NCBI GenBank assembly: GCA_002099365.1
Contig: MSED01000005.1
Location: forward strand, 1,922,001-1,986,000
DNA: 64,000 nt
Reading direction: 5' to 3'
From: Phialophora verrucosa
Lineage: Eukaryota > Ascomycota > Eurotiomycetes > Chaetothyriales > Herpotrichiellaceae
The position numbers and the translations under genes were made by a program. Below are positions 22,200 to 32,706 of this stretch, one piece after another. The notes beneath the pieces are model-generated. The model had not been told where the DNA came from, did no database searches, and was given only the letters and a program-made list of their open reading frames with translations. How positions within the stretch are numbered: position 1 is the first letter of the stretch; every line of letters begins with the position of its first letter.

Positions 22200-23847
22200 A
22201 TGGCCTCAAGGTCACCAACGCTTCGCGCGTCATCGGACCCTTTCGGTCCAGATGCAGAGAAGGACGCCGGCCCTTTAAATGGCCCGGCTATCCATGGCAA
22301 CGCACACCCCGATGTTGAGCCTTCGAAGGAGAAAAGGCGGTCATCGCTGGTCGATGCGTGGCGACGACAGAGTGGCACTCAGGAGCTGGATCCATTCGGA
22401 GACGAGGTCGAGGAGGGCGACGTCAAGTATCGGACTTTGAAGTGGTGGTAAGTATCCCTTGACTACTCCGTGGAGGGTGGAAGGCTGACTTGCGAATGAT
22501 ACAGGCAATGCAGTATGAGTAAGTCACCGACGAGAACTCGCGTGTTCAACGTCAAGACTCTGATTGTTCCCCAGTCATGATCGCCGAGACAATATCTCTT
22601 GGGATTCTGTCGTTGCCCTCGGTCCTTGCGACTGTCGGAATGGTCCCCGGTGCCGTCATGATTGTCGGTCTCGGTATCGTGGCCACCTACTCAGGCTATG
22701 TCATTGGACAATTCAAGGCGGCACATCCATGGGTAGGTACTCCCAAGCTGCACCAGCACTTCGGCCACATGCTTACGTCGAGTCCGTACAGGTGCACAAC
22801 ATGGCAGACGCCGGCTACGTGCTTTTCAAACCTGTTGGACCACGAGCGGCCATCTTCGGCCGCGAGTTCCTTGGCGCGGCCCAGACGATCTTCCTCATCT
22901 TCAGCATGGCAAGTCACATTTTGACATGGACAATCTGCCTAAACACCCTGACCAACGGCGCTGCGTGCACCATCGTATGGGGTATCGTCGGGCTGCTTTT
23001 GTTCTGGTTCTTCGACATCCCTCGGACCCTGTTGAAGGTCTCCTGGCTGTCTTGCGCTAGCTTTCTGAGTATCACCTCGGCCGTCATCGTCACCATGGCA
23101 GGCGTAGGGGCCAGGGATCCGTCGCAGGGCCACTTCCGGGCGACGCAACACGCCACTTTTGCCACGGCTTTCCTCAGCGTCACCAATATTGTCTTTGCTT
23201 ACGCTGGCCATGTCGCCTTCTTCAGCTTCATCTCGGAAATGAAGAACCCGGATGACTTTCCAAAGGCGCTGGTCTTGCTGCAAGTCACCGATACCGTCAT
23301 GTACTTCGTTGTGGCCATGGTCATCTATGCGTATGGCGGCGACCAGGTTGATTCCCCCGCTCTGGGCACAGCCGGTACAATCGTGGGCAAAGTCGCCTGG
23401 GGTCTGGCGATTCCGACCATCATTATCGCCGGTGTCATCTACGGCCATGTGGCTTCAAAGTACGTCTACGTGCGCCTCTTCCGCGGCACGAGGCACATGT
23501 CTAAGAAGACCTTTCTTTCCGTGGGCAGCTGGCTCGCTATCACGTTGACGCTATGGGTGATTGCCTGGATCATCGCCGAGTCGATCCCCAACTTCAACGA
23601 CCTCCTCGCTCTGATCTCGAGTCTCTTCGCCTCGTGGTTCACGTATGGCATCTCCGGAATCTTCTGGTTGTTCATCAACCGAGGACAGTACACCAGGAAC
23701 TGGAGAAAGATCTGCCTGACCATTGTTAATGTCCTGATGTTTATCCTGGGTGCTGCTATCTGCGGGATGGGATTATATGCCAGTGGCAAAGCCATACACG
23801 ACGAGGGAGGCGGGAGCAGCTGGACGTGCAAGAGCAACTCGCAATGA
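22200..23847 (+). CDS. Amino-acid transporter (AAAP family, N-system-like)
   Basis: A plasma-membrane amino-acid:proton symporter of the AAAP family, similar in layout to Neurospora mtr (neutral and aromatic amino acids). Exons 22200..22447, 22505..22518, 22575..22732 and 22792..23847 give 491 residues. The 14-base second exon is required: it joins LKWW to QCSM and then to IMIAETISLGILSLP, the conserved first helix. The N-terminal 80 residues are cytosolic, acidic and proline-rich with no motif. About eleven hydrophobic segments follow, including the helix-rich stretch around AYAGHVAFFSFISEM and the C-terminal pair near GISGIFWLFINRG. The ATG at 22200 is preceded by AAAA, a good fungal start context. 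Substrate range cannot be settled from sequence. Confidence 0.9.
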
Positions 23848-24271
23848 GCTCGACGCCGTGCCGGTGTTTTGGGGCGTGTGTCGCCAACATATCGTAGTAT
23901 GTAGAATATAGCACTGTATAACATTGACGATGGCCACATATTGAACCTGTACACTCCATCGTGAATAACTGCTGGGCTTTCTGTCAGCGATGTCGGTCTC
24001 GCTTGCTCCAAGTTGCAACGCCTCGATGCGGTGACATAGATGAGGACAAGTTGTGTGCACAGACACCCCTTTCAGAGTCATCGTAGTTTTGTTTGAGTTC
24101 CGAGTGAAGTGAGGCCCAATCTTCGAGAGGATTCCACTCAGCACTTGCTCACGGTTGTCTCAGCCGTTCGTTACCTCTTGTGCCGGACTCGCGGCCTGAC
24201 GACAATGTCATTTACCACTTGCGAGTGGCAGCGCACTTTCGGCACCATCTCATTGTCCTAGTGTCGCCGTC
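23848..24271. other. Spacer between co-oriented genes
   Basis: 424 bases comprising the 3' end of the transporter transcript and the promoter of the J-domain gene. No gene supported. Confidence 0.5.
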
Positions 24272-26981
24272 ATGGTAAAGAGACCGAGAGACTCTGCCTC
24301 CTATCAATCGTCGCACGACCCCTCGCCTGCCCGCAAGGCTAGGAAGCAGCCTAATCTTGGAAAGATGGCTGTGGACAACCGCCCACCAGTCGCGGCCGCG
24401 GGAGGCTCGAAGCCGAAGCGTCAGGGGCAAAGTGCGCCTATTCCACCTATGGATGGCGACGGCGCCCACGCATCGCGTGGGATGAGCAGCGCCAGAGGCC
24501 CCGGTAGTCAGCCGAGTCCCACCAGAGGCTGGAAAAATTCTAGAGATTTCGACAGAGACCACGAGGTCCAGAACAGCAGCAATCACCACGACAGGGAGAC
24601 AAATAGCCAGCACGACGAATCTCACCGACCTCGAAGCCAGCGCCCAGAAGCACCACGAGGTGGTCCTAACTCTCCAGCCAGCAAACTGAATTCCTCAACT
24701 CGCCCACAGTCATACACAACCCCTCTCCCGTTATTCGCCGAGGAAGCGTCCAGGGCCACATCTGCTCCTGCGCCACTGACTGAGCAGAACCTTCGGAGCC
24801 TTCTGCGCTCCCTCAAGGCCGAGGATTCCAGGACCGGGAGTGCCACGGCCACTGCCACTGCTGTGAATAAGAGAGAAGCAGAGTTTGGTGCGGCAAGCCG
24901 TGCTAAGTTTGCTCCCGCTGTCAGTACGACAACCCCGGGCAAGCCAGGCTCAGGCCGTGCAGGACCTGCCGTTGCCTCAGCCCCACCTGCAAACACAACC
25001 AATTACTCGCCATCCATGCCGAAGTCAAAATCGCCCTCAAAATCTCCCAAGAAGCAGGACAAGGAAAAGAAGAAGTCCAAGTACGATTCCGACACCCATC
25101 CCTTGAATCTCCCTCCCGAACAGCTCCGAGCGCATCTGGCTCAGATGGCCAGGCAAGAGGCCGAATCGGCCGGCAGAATGTCATTAGACAGAGAAACAGA
25201 CGCAAACACCAATATCCATGACGCCTCCGTACCCAACAGTGCCGCCGCCGGCGGTGCATCTCAGCCTGCCACCCCGTCAAAAGAGGCGCCGGGTGCTTTC
25301 CCTGAACAACCCGGCGACGATGCGGCGGCGAACGGTGTAAATGGCCACCAAGATGAGCGCAGTCCGACTCCTCCTCCACACAAAGTCCCTCCAGCGCCCA
25401 AGGTTGATCCCGAGGCATGCAAGGCGGCAGGAAACAAATTCTTCAAGGCGAAAGATTACGAGCGGGCTATTCAGGAATACACAAAGGGTATGTAGATTTC
25501 CACACCCCCATTGAAAAACTGCCTTTACTGACAAATACCTTCGTGTAGCCGTTGATGCGGAGCCGTCGAATCCCACCTACCTGTCGAACAGAGCGGCAGC
25601 CTACATTTCCGCGAACAAGTACAACCTCGCACTGAACGACTGCCTACAGGCCAGCCACCTCGACCCCGGAAACGACAAGATACTACATCGCCTTGCCCGG
25701 GTCTACACCTCGTTAGGCCGACCGCAAGATGCTCTCGACACATATGCAAAAATTCCGAACGCTTCGGCCACAGACACTGCGGCGGCGCGCAAAGCCTTAC
25801 AATGCATTGAAATGGCCCAGAAGCAGATAGACGCAGAGGACGGAGACGGCAAGATGGCACTTTGGAGCATAGGAGAAGCCACGAAGACGCTAGGAGCCGG
25901 CACGCCCACACCGAGACGATGGCAGATTTTGAAAGCTAAAGCGAATCTGAAGGTTGGAACCGCCAATGCACTGGGAGAGGTCACTGGTATTGCGCAGAGT
26001 CTGATGCGTGACAATCCGCAAGACACCGTAGCAATCGTGCTCGCTGGTCGGGCGCTCTATCTCAAGGACGAGAAACCTCGCCAAGGAAAGAGTGACTACG
26101 AACGAGCAGAGGATCACTTTCGACAAGCCCTCGCATTGGACCCGGATAACTCGGAAGCGAGAAACTCATTAAGAACAATGAAGAAGCTCGATCGAGCCCG
26201 CACAGCTGCCAACGATATGTTCAAGCGAGGCAAGTACTCCGATGCCGTGGCCGCCTACACCGAAGCCATTACGATCGACCCGACCAACAAAGTCACCAAC
26301 GCAAAACTCCTCGGCAACCGTGCCATGGCCCGCATCAAAATCAAGGAATACGAGGAGGCCATAGCCGACTGTGATCAAGCGCTGAAACTCGACCCTTCGT
26401 ACACCAAAGCCCGGCGCACCCGTGCCAAAGCCACCGGCGAGAGCGGTGACTGGGAGCAAGCCGTCAAGGACCTGAAATCACTCGCGGAAGAAAACTCCTC
26501 AGATCCCGAACTCGCCAAGGAGTTACGGAATGCGGAGCTCGAGCTCAAGAAATCCAAACGCAAGGATTACTACAAGATCCTGGGTGTGGACAAAGATGCC
26601 GGAGACAAGGATATCGAGCGGGCGTACAAGAAGAAAGCGGCGCTACTCCATCCGGACAAGACACAGGGAGATAAGAAGAAAGAAGAGGAGTTCAAAGATT
26701 GCTTGGAGGCAAAGGAGACACTGCTTGATCCTCAGAAGCGGCAAATGTACGACTCTGGCGCAGATTTAATGGAGCCGGGCATGGGATTCCCTGGCGGGAT
26801 GGGCGGATTCCCCGGCGGCTTTGGTGGGATGGGCGGTGGATTCCCGGGTGGTGGGTTTGGCGGTGGCGGCGGTGTGCAGATCGATCCGGAAATGTTGTTC
26901 AATATGATGGGTGGAGGCGGCGGACATGGTGGTGGGGGCTTTAGGTTCAGTACGGGCGGAGGCAGGTCGCCTTTTGGTTGA
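24272..26981 (+). CDS. TPR and J-domain co-chaperone (DNAJC7-like)
   Basis: An Hsp70/Hsp90 co-chaperone combining tetratricopeptide repeats with a C-terminal J domain, the layout of DNAJC7/TPR2. Exons 24272..25487 and 25549..26981 give 882 residues. Residues 1-385 are disordered and rich in Ser, Pro and Ala with a lysine cluster (KKQDKEKKK). TPR units begin at about residue 390 (ACKAAGNKFFKAKDYERAI, then NPTYLSNRAAAYI) and continue to about 735, including AARTAANDMFKRGKYSDAV-type and KLLGNRAMARI helices. The J domain lies at about 745-805 with the essential HPD in LLHPDKTQ. A Gly/Phe/Met-rich tail with GGFGG repeats closes the protein. It probably hands clients between Hsp70 and Hsp90 in the cytosol. 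The long disordered N-terminus is typical for filamentous ascomycetes. Confidence 0.93.
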
Positions 26982-27507
26982 CCTGTTCCGACCTACGGGG
27001 GGGAGAGAGACCGAGACACGGGGGGAAAGAAAGGAACCGACACGAGAGACCTAGAAGTCCCATCGCCCGTGAGCACGGAGGCCAACATCAAAGACACAGC
27101 CCCAGACCTGGGGAGACGAGCACGCAAGCAGCACTGGCGCAGTAGGAGCGGCCCCAGTCAACAAGCTCGACGCCAACACCTGCATCAAGATCGAACGAAT
27201 CCACCTCCTCGATGCGCACACTCTCTTTGACCGGCCAGGAGGCGTCAGATTCGAAGTCGGATTCAACGAAGCAACTCACTCACCTACTGCCCATCGATCG
27301 ACAACTGAAGGCTTCTTTTGGGATTGAGACGAGCGGGTGACACGGCATGGCATGGCGGTAGCATAGCGAACGCGGCGTCGGAAACGGGGCCTTGGGGATC
27401 TTTCTACTTCCATGAGTACCCAGTGTACACTGAATACCAATGCACGACAGGATAGACAAACGTAATAGACATGGCACGTGCCTCTCTCTTTTTCTCTCTG
27501 TGCTTGT
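26982..27507. other. Spacer between convergent genes
   Basis: Probable 3' untranslated regions of the J-domain gene and Nse3. Frames at 27051-27279 lack domains. Nothing further seen. Confidence 0.5.
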
Positions 27508-28797
27508 TCAACCACTATCATCCTCATCTCGTGCATTTCGTCTCCCTCGGCCGCGACTCCGACCTTGATCTCTCCCAGCAGCGTTTGGCGGGCGTGTTCT
27601 CTGTGCGCCTCGTCTCGCGGGCCCAGATTGCCCGTCATCCTGTTCTTCCTCTTGCTGCTCGTCCTCTTCCCCATCTTGGTGTGTCCTTCTCTCGCCGTTG
27701 GCGTCCTCGCCAGCCTTGATGCCCAGACTGCGTGATAACTTGGCATTGAGCTCGTCCTCCTCGATCTTGACGAGGCGGCCCGGCTCGTCCTCATCTTCTT
27801 CGTCTGCGTCATCGTCGTCTCCGTGACGCCGTCTCCCTGCCGCGCCGGTGCCTCTCGATAATTCCACAGCCCCGTACCCGTACACTGTCCTCACCAGGCC
27901 CATCACGCCCCGGACCCCGACTTCGACCTTGCCCCTCGGTCCGGGGACCCACTCGATGATTTCCTCTCCGGAGCTGGTGTCCCGTCGTTTGTCGATGTAC
28001 CCTTCCTTCATCATCCTCTGCAACAACTTCTCCTTACCCCCGACTGGCGTGTAGGTGTCGGCATTCACACGCTTGAGATAGCGCTCGAGTTTCTGGTCCG
28101 TAATCGCCGACGCATTCAGGAAGATCAGGCTCAGTATGAACGTGTAGAGCGCGGTGTAGTTGGCCTCGGTCTCCACACTCGGGGCCAAGCCGGGCTGTAT
28201 CAGGAGCGGATTCGTCTTCAGTTCCTCCGGCAGTGTCGACACCAGGACCCACGACTTGCTCGACGCGCTGCCGGCCGACACTTTGGTCTGCGTGGCTTGC
28301 GTCCTCCGCTCCTTCAGGCTTGTCTTTTCCCGGCCCGGTAGTTCGACCAGTTGCATCCCGAACGTGTCCTGCAGCACTTTCTGCGCGCCCGCGAAGATCT
28401 TTTGGAACGACGTGCGGCCGGCGCCGCTGGTGGTTGTGTTTGCGTCCTTGAGGATCTTGGCGCTGATGTCGCTCCTGCGCAGCGGGGTGCGGCTGTACTC
28501 GGTCGCGAGGGCCAGGCGGACGAGTTTCTTGATCAGGACATTTTCAGTCGAGTGGCCGCGCGTGCCGCCCTCTCCGTCCCCTTCTTCCGGTGAGGATGCA
28601 GCATCGGATTCTTCGGGCGAAGAAGATTGTCTGCGACGTTGGGTTTGCTTCTGTAGGCGGTGCTGCGGTTGTTCTGAGGAAGACGAGCGCTGGCGCTGAC
28701 GTCGTTGCGGACGCTGGGGGAGGTCGTCTTCGGATTCGGACGAGTCGTGCTGGTCGCGGGATATGGCCTCTGAGCGGCGCTTGAGTTGGCGAGGCAT
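27508..28797 (-). CDS. nse3: Smc5/6 complex subunit Nse3 (MAGE domain)
   Basis: The fungal MAGE-domain protein, a non-SMC element of the Smc5/6 complex acting in DNA repair and replication-fork stability; it binds DNA and pairs with Nse1 and Nse4. A single exon of 429 residues. Residues 1-80 are charged and Ser/Gln/Arg-rich. The MAGE homology domain runs from about 85 to 310: paired winged-helix blocks starting at LIKKLVRLALATEYSRTPLR, then the central YTALYTFILSLIFLNASAI and the helix LERYLKRVNADTYTPVGG, ending with the wing EEIIEWVPGPRG. The C-terminal 120 residues are acidic, then basic and Arg/Gly-rich. The start at 28797 (MPRQLKRR) is preferred over an in-frame ATG 35 codons upstream, because the upstream stretch looks like leader sequence. 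It is divergent from the RBR ligase gene. Confidence 0.9.
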   Translation of the reverse strand: MPRQLKRRSEAISRDQHDSSESEDDLPQRPQRRQRQRSSSSEQPQHRLQKQTQRRRQSSSPEESDAASSPEEGDGEGGTRGHSTENVLIKKLVRLALATEYSRTPLRRSDISAKILKDANTTTSGAGRTSFQKIFAGAQKVLQDTFGMQLVELPGREKTSLKERRTQATQTKVSAGSASSKSWVLVSTLPEELKTNPLLIQPGLAPSVETEANYTALYTFILSLIFLNASAITDQKLERYLKRVNADTYTPVGGKEKLLQRMMKEGYIDKRRDTSSGEEIIEWVPGPRGKVEVGVRGVMGLVRTVYGYGAVELSRGTGAAGRRRHGDDDDADEEDEDEPGRLVKIEEDELNAKLSRSLGIKAGEDANGERRTHQDGEEDEQQEEEQDDGQSGPARRGAQRTRPPNAAGRDQGRSRGRGRRNARDEDDSG

Positions 28798-29800
28798 GGT
28801 GGCGGAGGTAAGTAAGTGAGTCAACGGCGGGGAGGAGGAGAAGAAGCGATGGTTGTCCACACGGCTGAGAGGCAGCAATAAGCACGGATACCTTGCTTCC
28901 ACAGTCTACAGCACTGTGTGACTGTGCATATCACTGGGTAACGCGTTGAGTGGAAGTTGCCGACGCGTCTACCAAGCACAGTAAGTAGACCGGTCCTCTA
29001 ACCTGATCTAAGCCTAGTGGGCTGTGCCTGCTAGTGGTGGGGGGGCTCCGTCATCAGCTGAGCGAGGCAACTCAACTTGAACTTCCTGCCTTACTACTTT
29101 TTGGTCACTCCCTAGAAATTGAAGCCTAGAGGTACGAGGACAGTGCGAGTCATATCCGGTCAGTAGTCCAATGGTATGCTCTGCCTGAGTCTTGCAGGAT
29201 TCTTGAGGAGACCCGATTATCACCGGCGCGACGGAACAACCAGGCAGCTGGCTCCTTGCGGCGCTGTTTGCCTTGTCCGAGTGGTACAGCCTCATCCGTC
29301 GTCCTTTCTACCCCGCCAATAACCTTGGAGCACTTTGGTTGCCTGCTGCTGCACACATATAGAATGAGTCAAGCCTGATCATGCTATCCTATTCTCTGTT
29401 GCGCATAGTCAAAGACCAGGAGATGGGTTAAAAGGCGCGGACCTGCACTTGCTTGACTATCCATCAATCGTGCTTTGTGTGTTTTTGAGGCAGTTGTTGT
29501 ACTGTAGCTGGAAACTCCCATGTGCCAACGCAGACCGTTGCGTACCAGCTGGCCTTGCCTGATAGAGTGCCAACTGGTTCCAGCAGCCTCACCAACCACC
29601 GCCACATATAACTCATGGCTTGTTCTCTTGTCTCACGCCTTTTCAACCACGGGCCGTTGAGGCGCTTTCTCTCCAGGGCGCCTCCCTGCACTACCTCGAA
29701 TAATCCTCATCCAGATTCTTCATCTCAACCTGCAACTCTTACTCGTGACAACAACATATTTAATCATTCCGACTGCGACAACCTCTTCCTCCTGTATGCC
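28798..29800. promoter_or_regulatory. Divergent promoter region, Nse3 and RBR ligase
   Basis: About 1 kb between two outward-facing starts. No open frame with domain features. If the alternative upstream start of the RBR ligase (29615) is used, the region shrinks by 186 bases. A tRNA-like D-arm string near 29160 lacks the rest of a tRNA. Confidence 0.45.
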
Positions 29801-31954
29801 ATGGCCGGGCAGGGCACACCGCACCTCGTGGTTCGACAGGTCGTCTTGGATCTCCACGCCGCCTTCGCCGAAGTCGATCAAGTCTTCTATAACTCGGAAG
29901 GCTACGTCGGCCTCATGTTGATCCAACCGGTGACCACTGGCCAGAACAGCGGCCCTGCTCGCCGTGATTTGGTCTACACGTTTAGCACTGCCGCCGATGC
30001 GATGACCGCGTTGCGCAGCCACTCCACCATCACGATCGGAGAGTCCCAGTACCGCCCTGAATTCTACGACATCGACTTTGCAGAGTCCCGAACCGATCAA
30101 CAGACGGCCCAGCCAGACACGGACATTTCTCCTCCGCGGAAACGCCTGAAGAAAGAACAACCTCCCGCGGACAAGAAAATCACCTGCAGAATCTGCTTCA
30201 CCGAACTAGAAGGTCTCTATTCCACGCCGTGCCGGACATGCAAAGGGCCCGAATGCTACGAGTGTGTCGCAACCCGGTTCAGGACCGCCGTGAAAGACAT
30301 TAACCGAATGCCCGTCACATGTTGTGGTTCGGTCATGCACCACGACGTTGCGAGAGGGATTCTTCCTGCGGCAGAGCTCGACGAGTACAAGCAAAAGTAC
30401 GACGAACGCATGAACACGGTGGATCCCCTCTACTGCCCTGTTCCCACTTGCTCCACCTTCCTCCCTCCTCGAATGTTCAACCACAACGACACCAAGGTCT
30501 CGTGCCACGTCTGCAGCACCGTGGTCTGCACGAAATGCAAGCTGTACGCGGGAGACGAACACACCTGCGACGTGGAAGATCCGCGGAAATTCATCCTCAA
30601 AACCTTTCACTACAAGCTCTGCCCACGATGCGGCACTGGTGTGATGAAAATGTGTGAGTCCTTCCGTCCCTCTCTTTGCAAGAATGGTTTACGTTACAAT
30701 TTGTCTCTGTTCTGTTGAAGACTTGCTAACGCGTATGTGGATGCAGATGGATGCCCTCATGTGAGATGTCAGTGTGGTGCCCACTGGTGCTGGGATTGCC
30801 AGCGACCCATGAATGCTTGCTACCAGAAGCCTTGCAGTGCCGCGCGAAACGCAGGGAATTACTCTGATGGAGTCGATGAGGACGTCGAGTCGGATGAGGA
30901 GACTCCTGCGATTGTACCTGCGGCAGAGGCCACGGAGCCAGTAGCAAATATTCTGACGACTCACACGGAGATTGAACGTGACGTCGCAGATGCTCTCAAC
31001 ACTTTGCGAAACGGCCCGAGGCTAGGCACAGCAGACACAGGCAACTCTGTCATCGATCCAGAGATCACTCCGTCTGTCGTTGCTCGAGGACCTGACACGG
31101 CGCCAGTCGACTCTTCTAGGGCTGAGCTGGGAATGAGAGTCCTACTGACCAGGAGCTATACGGATACGGCATCGACTGATTTGGGAGTTTCAATCACCGG
31201 TCCCCCTGAACCGGTCGCCACAGTGCCCTCAGATACGTCCAATGCTCAAGAGAATGCCGACATGACTGAGGAAGCCGTCGCAGCTCAGGAAGCTGTTACA
31301 ACCCAACAGGGGGGCTCGCAAGTCGACATGCCTCCTCCACCTCAGCCAGCCACTGTTGTTGTTACGGATGAAACAGCGATACCGGAGCCGGTATCAGACA
31401 CTCTCGACTCTGCAGCACCAGCTGCCACCGACGAAACTCCACGCGTTGAGAACCTAGACGACCCTGACGAATTTGACTGGGAGGGCAGGGACCTGGATTT
31501 CGGGAATGAGCCCTCAGACGAGTCGGCGGATGTCTGGGGATGCCGCCATCGTTTCTACGAGTTCGGAAAAGACCGGGTCCCTCAATTCTGGCTGGTTGGC
31601 GTACGTCCTGAGACCGACCCTGGCTTGGAAGTCGAATGTATGGGCTGTTTCAAGAAGACGACAGTATGGGATGACGATGCCGAACTGGAGGCTTTCCGGG
31701 TGAAATACTGCAGTAACGAGGAATTCCAGCTCGGGAAGGAGGCCTTGAAGCAGAAGTTCGCAAAGTGGAAAGCGGATGATGAAGGCGAGGCTCACTCTAA
31801 GTCCAGTCTGAAGAAGTTGAAAATGGCCAACAACTTGAAGTCACATCACGCCGCGGAATGTCGAAATGGCTGTGGTGTGGTGTATTGTCGGATGTGCAAG
31901 AACGAAGCCAGAAGGAAAATCCGCAAGGAACGTCGAGTTGCCGATGTGGACTGA
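29801..31954 (+). CDS. RBR-type E3 ubiquitin ligase
   Basis: A RING-IBR-RING ubiquitin ligase. Exons 29801..30653 and 30747..31954 give 686 residues. An in-frame ATG at 29615 would add 62 residues, but the 29801 site (tgccATGG) has the better context and the upstream stretch is leader-like. RING1 begins at CRICFTELEG (about residue 127); the IBR contains CPVPTCSTFLPPR and CHVCSTVVCTKC; RING2 is CPRCGTGVMKMYGCPHVRCQCGAHWCWDC. The catalytic cysteine of RING2 (in YGCPHVRC, about residue 287) lies two residues after the splice junction, so splicing is needed for an active enzyme. The C-terminal half is acidic and disordered until a second folded segment (DVWGCRHRFYEF through ECMGCFKKTTVW), which recurs in fungal RBR proteins. 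The substrate is unknown. Confidence 0.92.
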
Positions 31955-32064
31955 TGCAAGAGTGAGGGAGACGGCGTTCACACGGGAGCTTATGATTGAG
32001 CGGTAGAGATGTTATTGAGGCTGTCAATGTTCATAGACTGGGCCGTGGTTTGGGATAGCCACTG

Positions 32065-32084
32065 CTACTAGTAATACCTAGTAG
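32065..32084. repeat. Short inverted repeat, 7-base arms
   Basis: Arms CTACTAG and CTAGTAG flank a six-base spacer just downstream of the RBR ligase gene. It could be part of a hairpin or the terminus of a degraded element. Confidence 0.5.
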
Positions 32085-32280
32085 TAGAAGTTCTTATCTT
32101 GGCCGCTAGCCTTACTATACTCTCCAAAAACGGCTTGGCGTAGTGTACTAGAACAGCTCTAACCACGTTGGGCCAATTTCGTGCTTCTTTATGGGAGGTA
32201 TTAGGTGAAAAGCACCAGCACAGTATTAGAAAGATATCACTGCAGCATTGGAACAGCATCAGATTGGCACGGTAAGGACC

Positions 32281-32398
32281 TTAATGTAGTATGTAGTACT
32301 CTGATTTAACACAGTCCTACACGCCTAAGGGTAGTACCATTAATGTGGTATGTAGTATCCTACTTTAAGACGGTCCTGCACGTCTAAGGGTAGGCTAG
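32281..32398. repeat. 59-base tandem duplication
   Basis: Two head-to-tail copies, 32281-32339 and 32340-32398, roughly 75-80 percent identical. Both begin TTAATGT and carry CCTAAGGGTAG or CTAAGGGTAG near their ends. Many differences are transitions. Confidence 0.7.
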
Positions 32399-32706
32399 CC
32401 GTATACCAGCTAAGGACCAGCTCGGTGCCAGCTCGGAACGAGCTCGATGCTGGTCCGGGATCAAGCCAGCACCGTCCAGCCCCTATATACATGTCCTAAG
32501 TAATCTGACTACTGTCGTCCGGCCAGAGAATCCGCGTGTAAAGGTCATCAATGCATTCAATCATTCCAGAGTGGGACCACCTCTTCACCTCGGGGGAAGT
32601 AATAAAGTACAGCACATTCTACGTAGTAGTAATATGTAGGTGTTCAGGAACCGAACTCTAGGCTGGGTTAATATTGTAGGAGCTCGCTAATATCGCCACA
32701 CGTCAT

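Larger units (their letters stand above)
31955..32706. other. Repeat-bearing intergenic spacer
   Basis: No gene supported. It holds an inverted repeat at 32065-32084 and a 59-base tandem duplication at 32281-32398. It also has a stretch near 32410-32460 where GAGCTCG/CCAGCTCGG-type words recur. The TA-rich GTAGTA words recur at both ends (32080s and 32620s), so it may be the residue of a transposable element, though no coding relic is clear. Confidence 0.5.

Noticed and set aside
29150..29235. Possible tRNA from a D-arm-like string
   Set aside because: No matching acceptor stem, anticodon arm or T-arm consensus around it.
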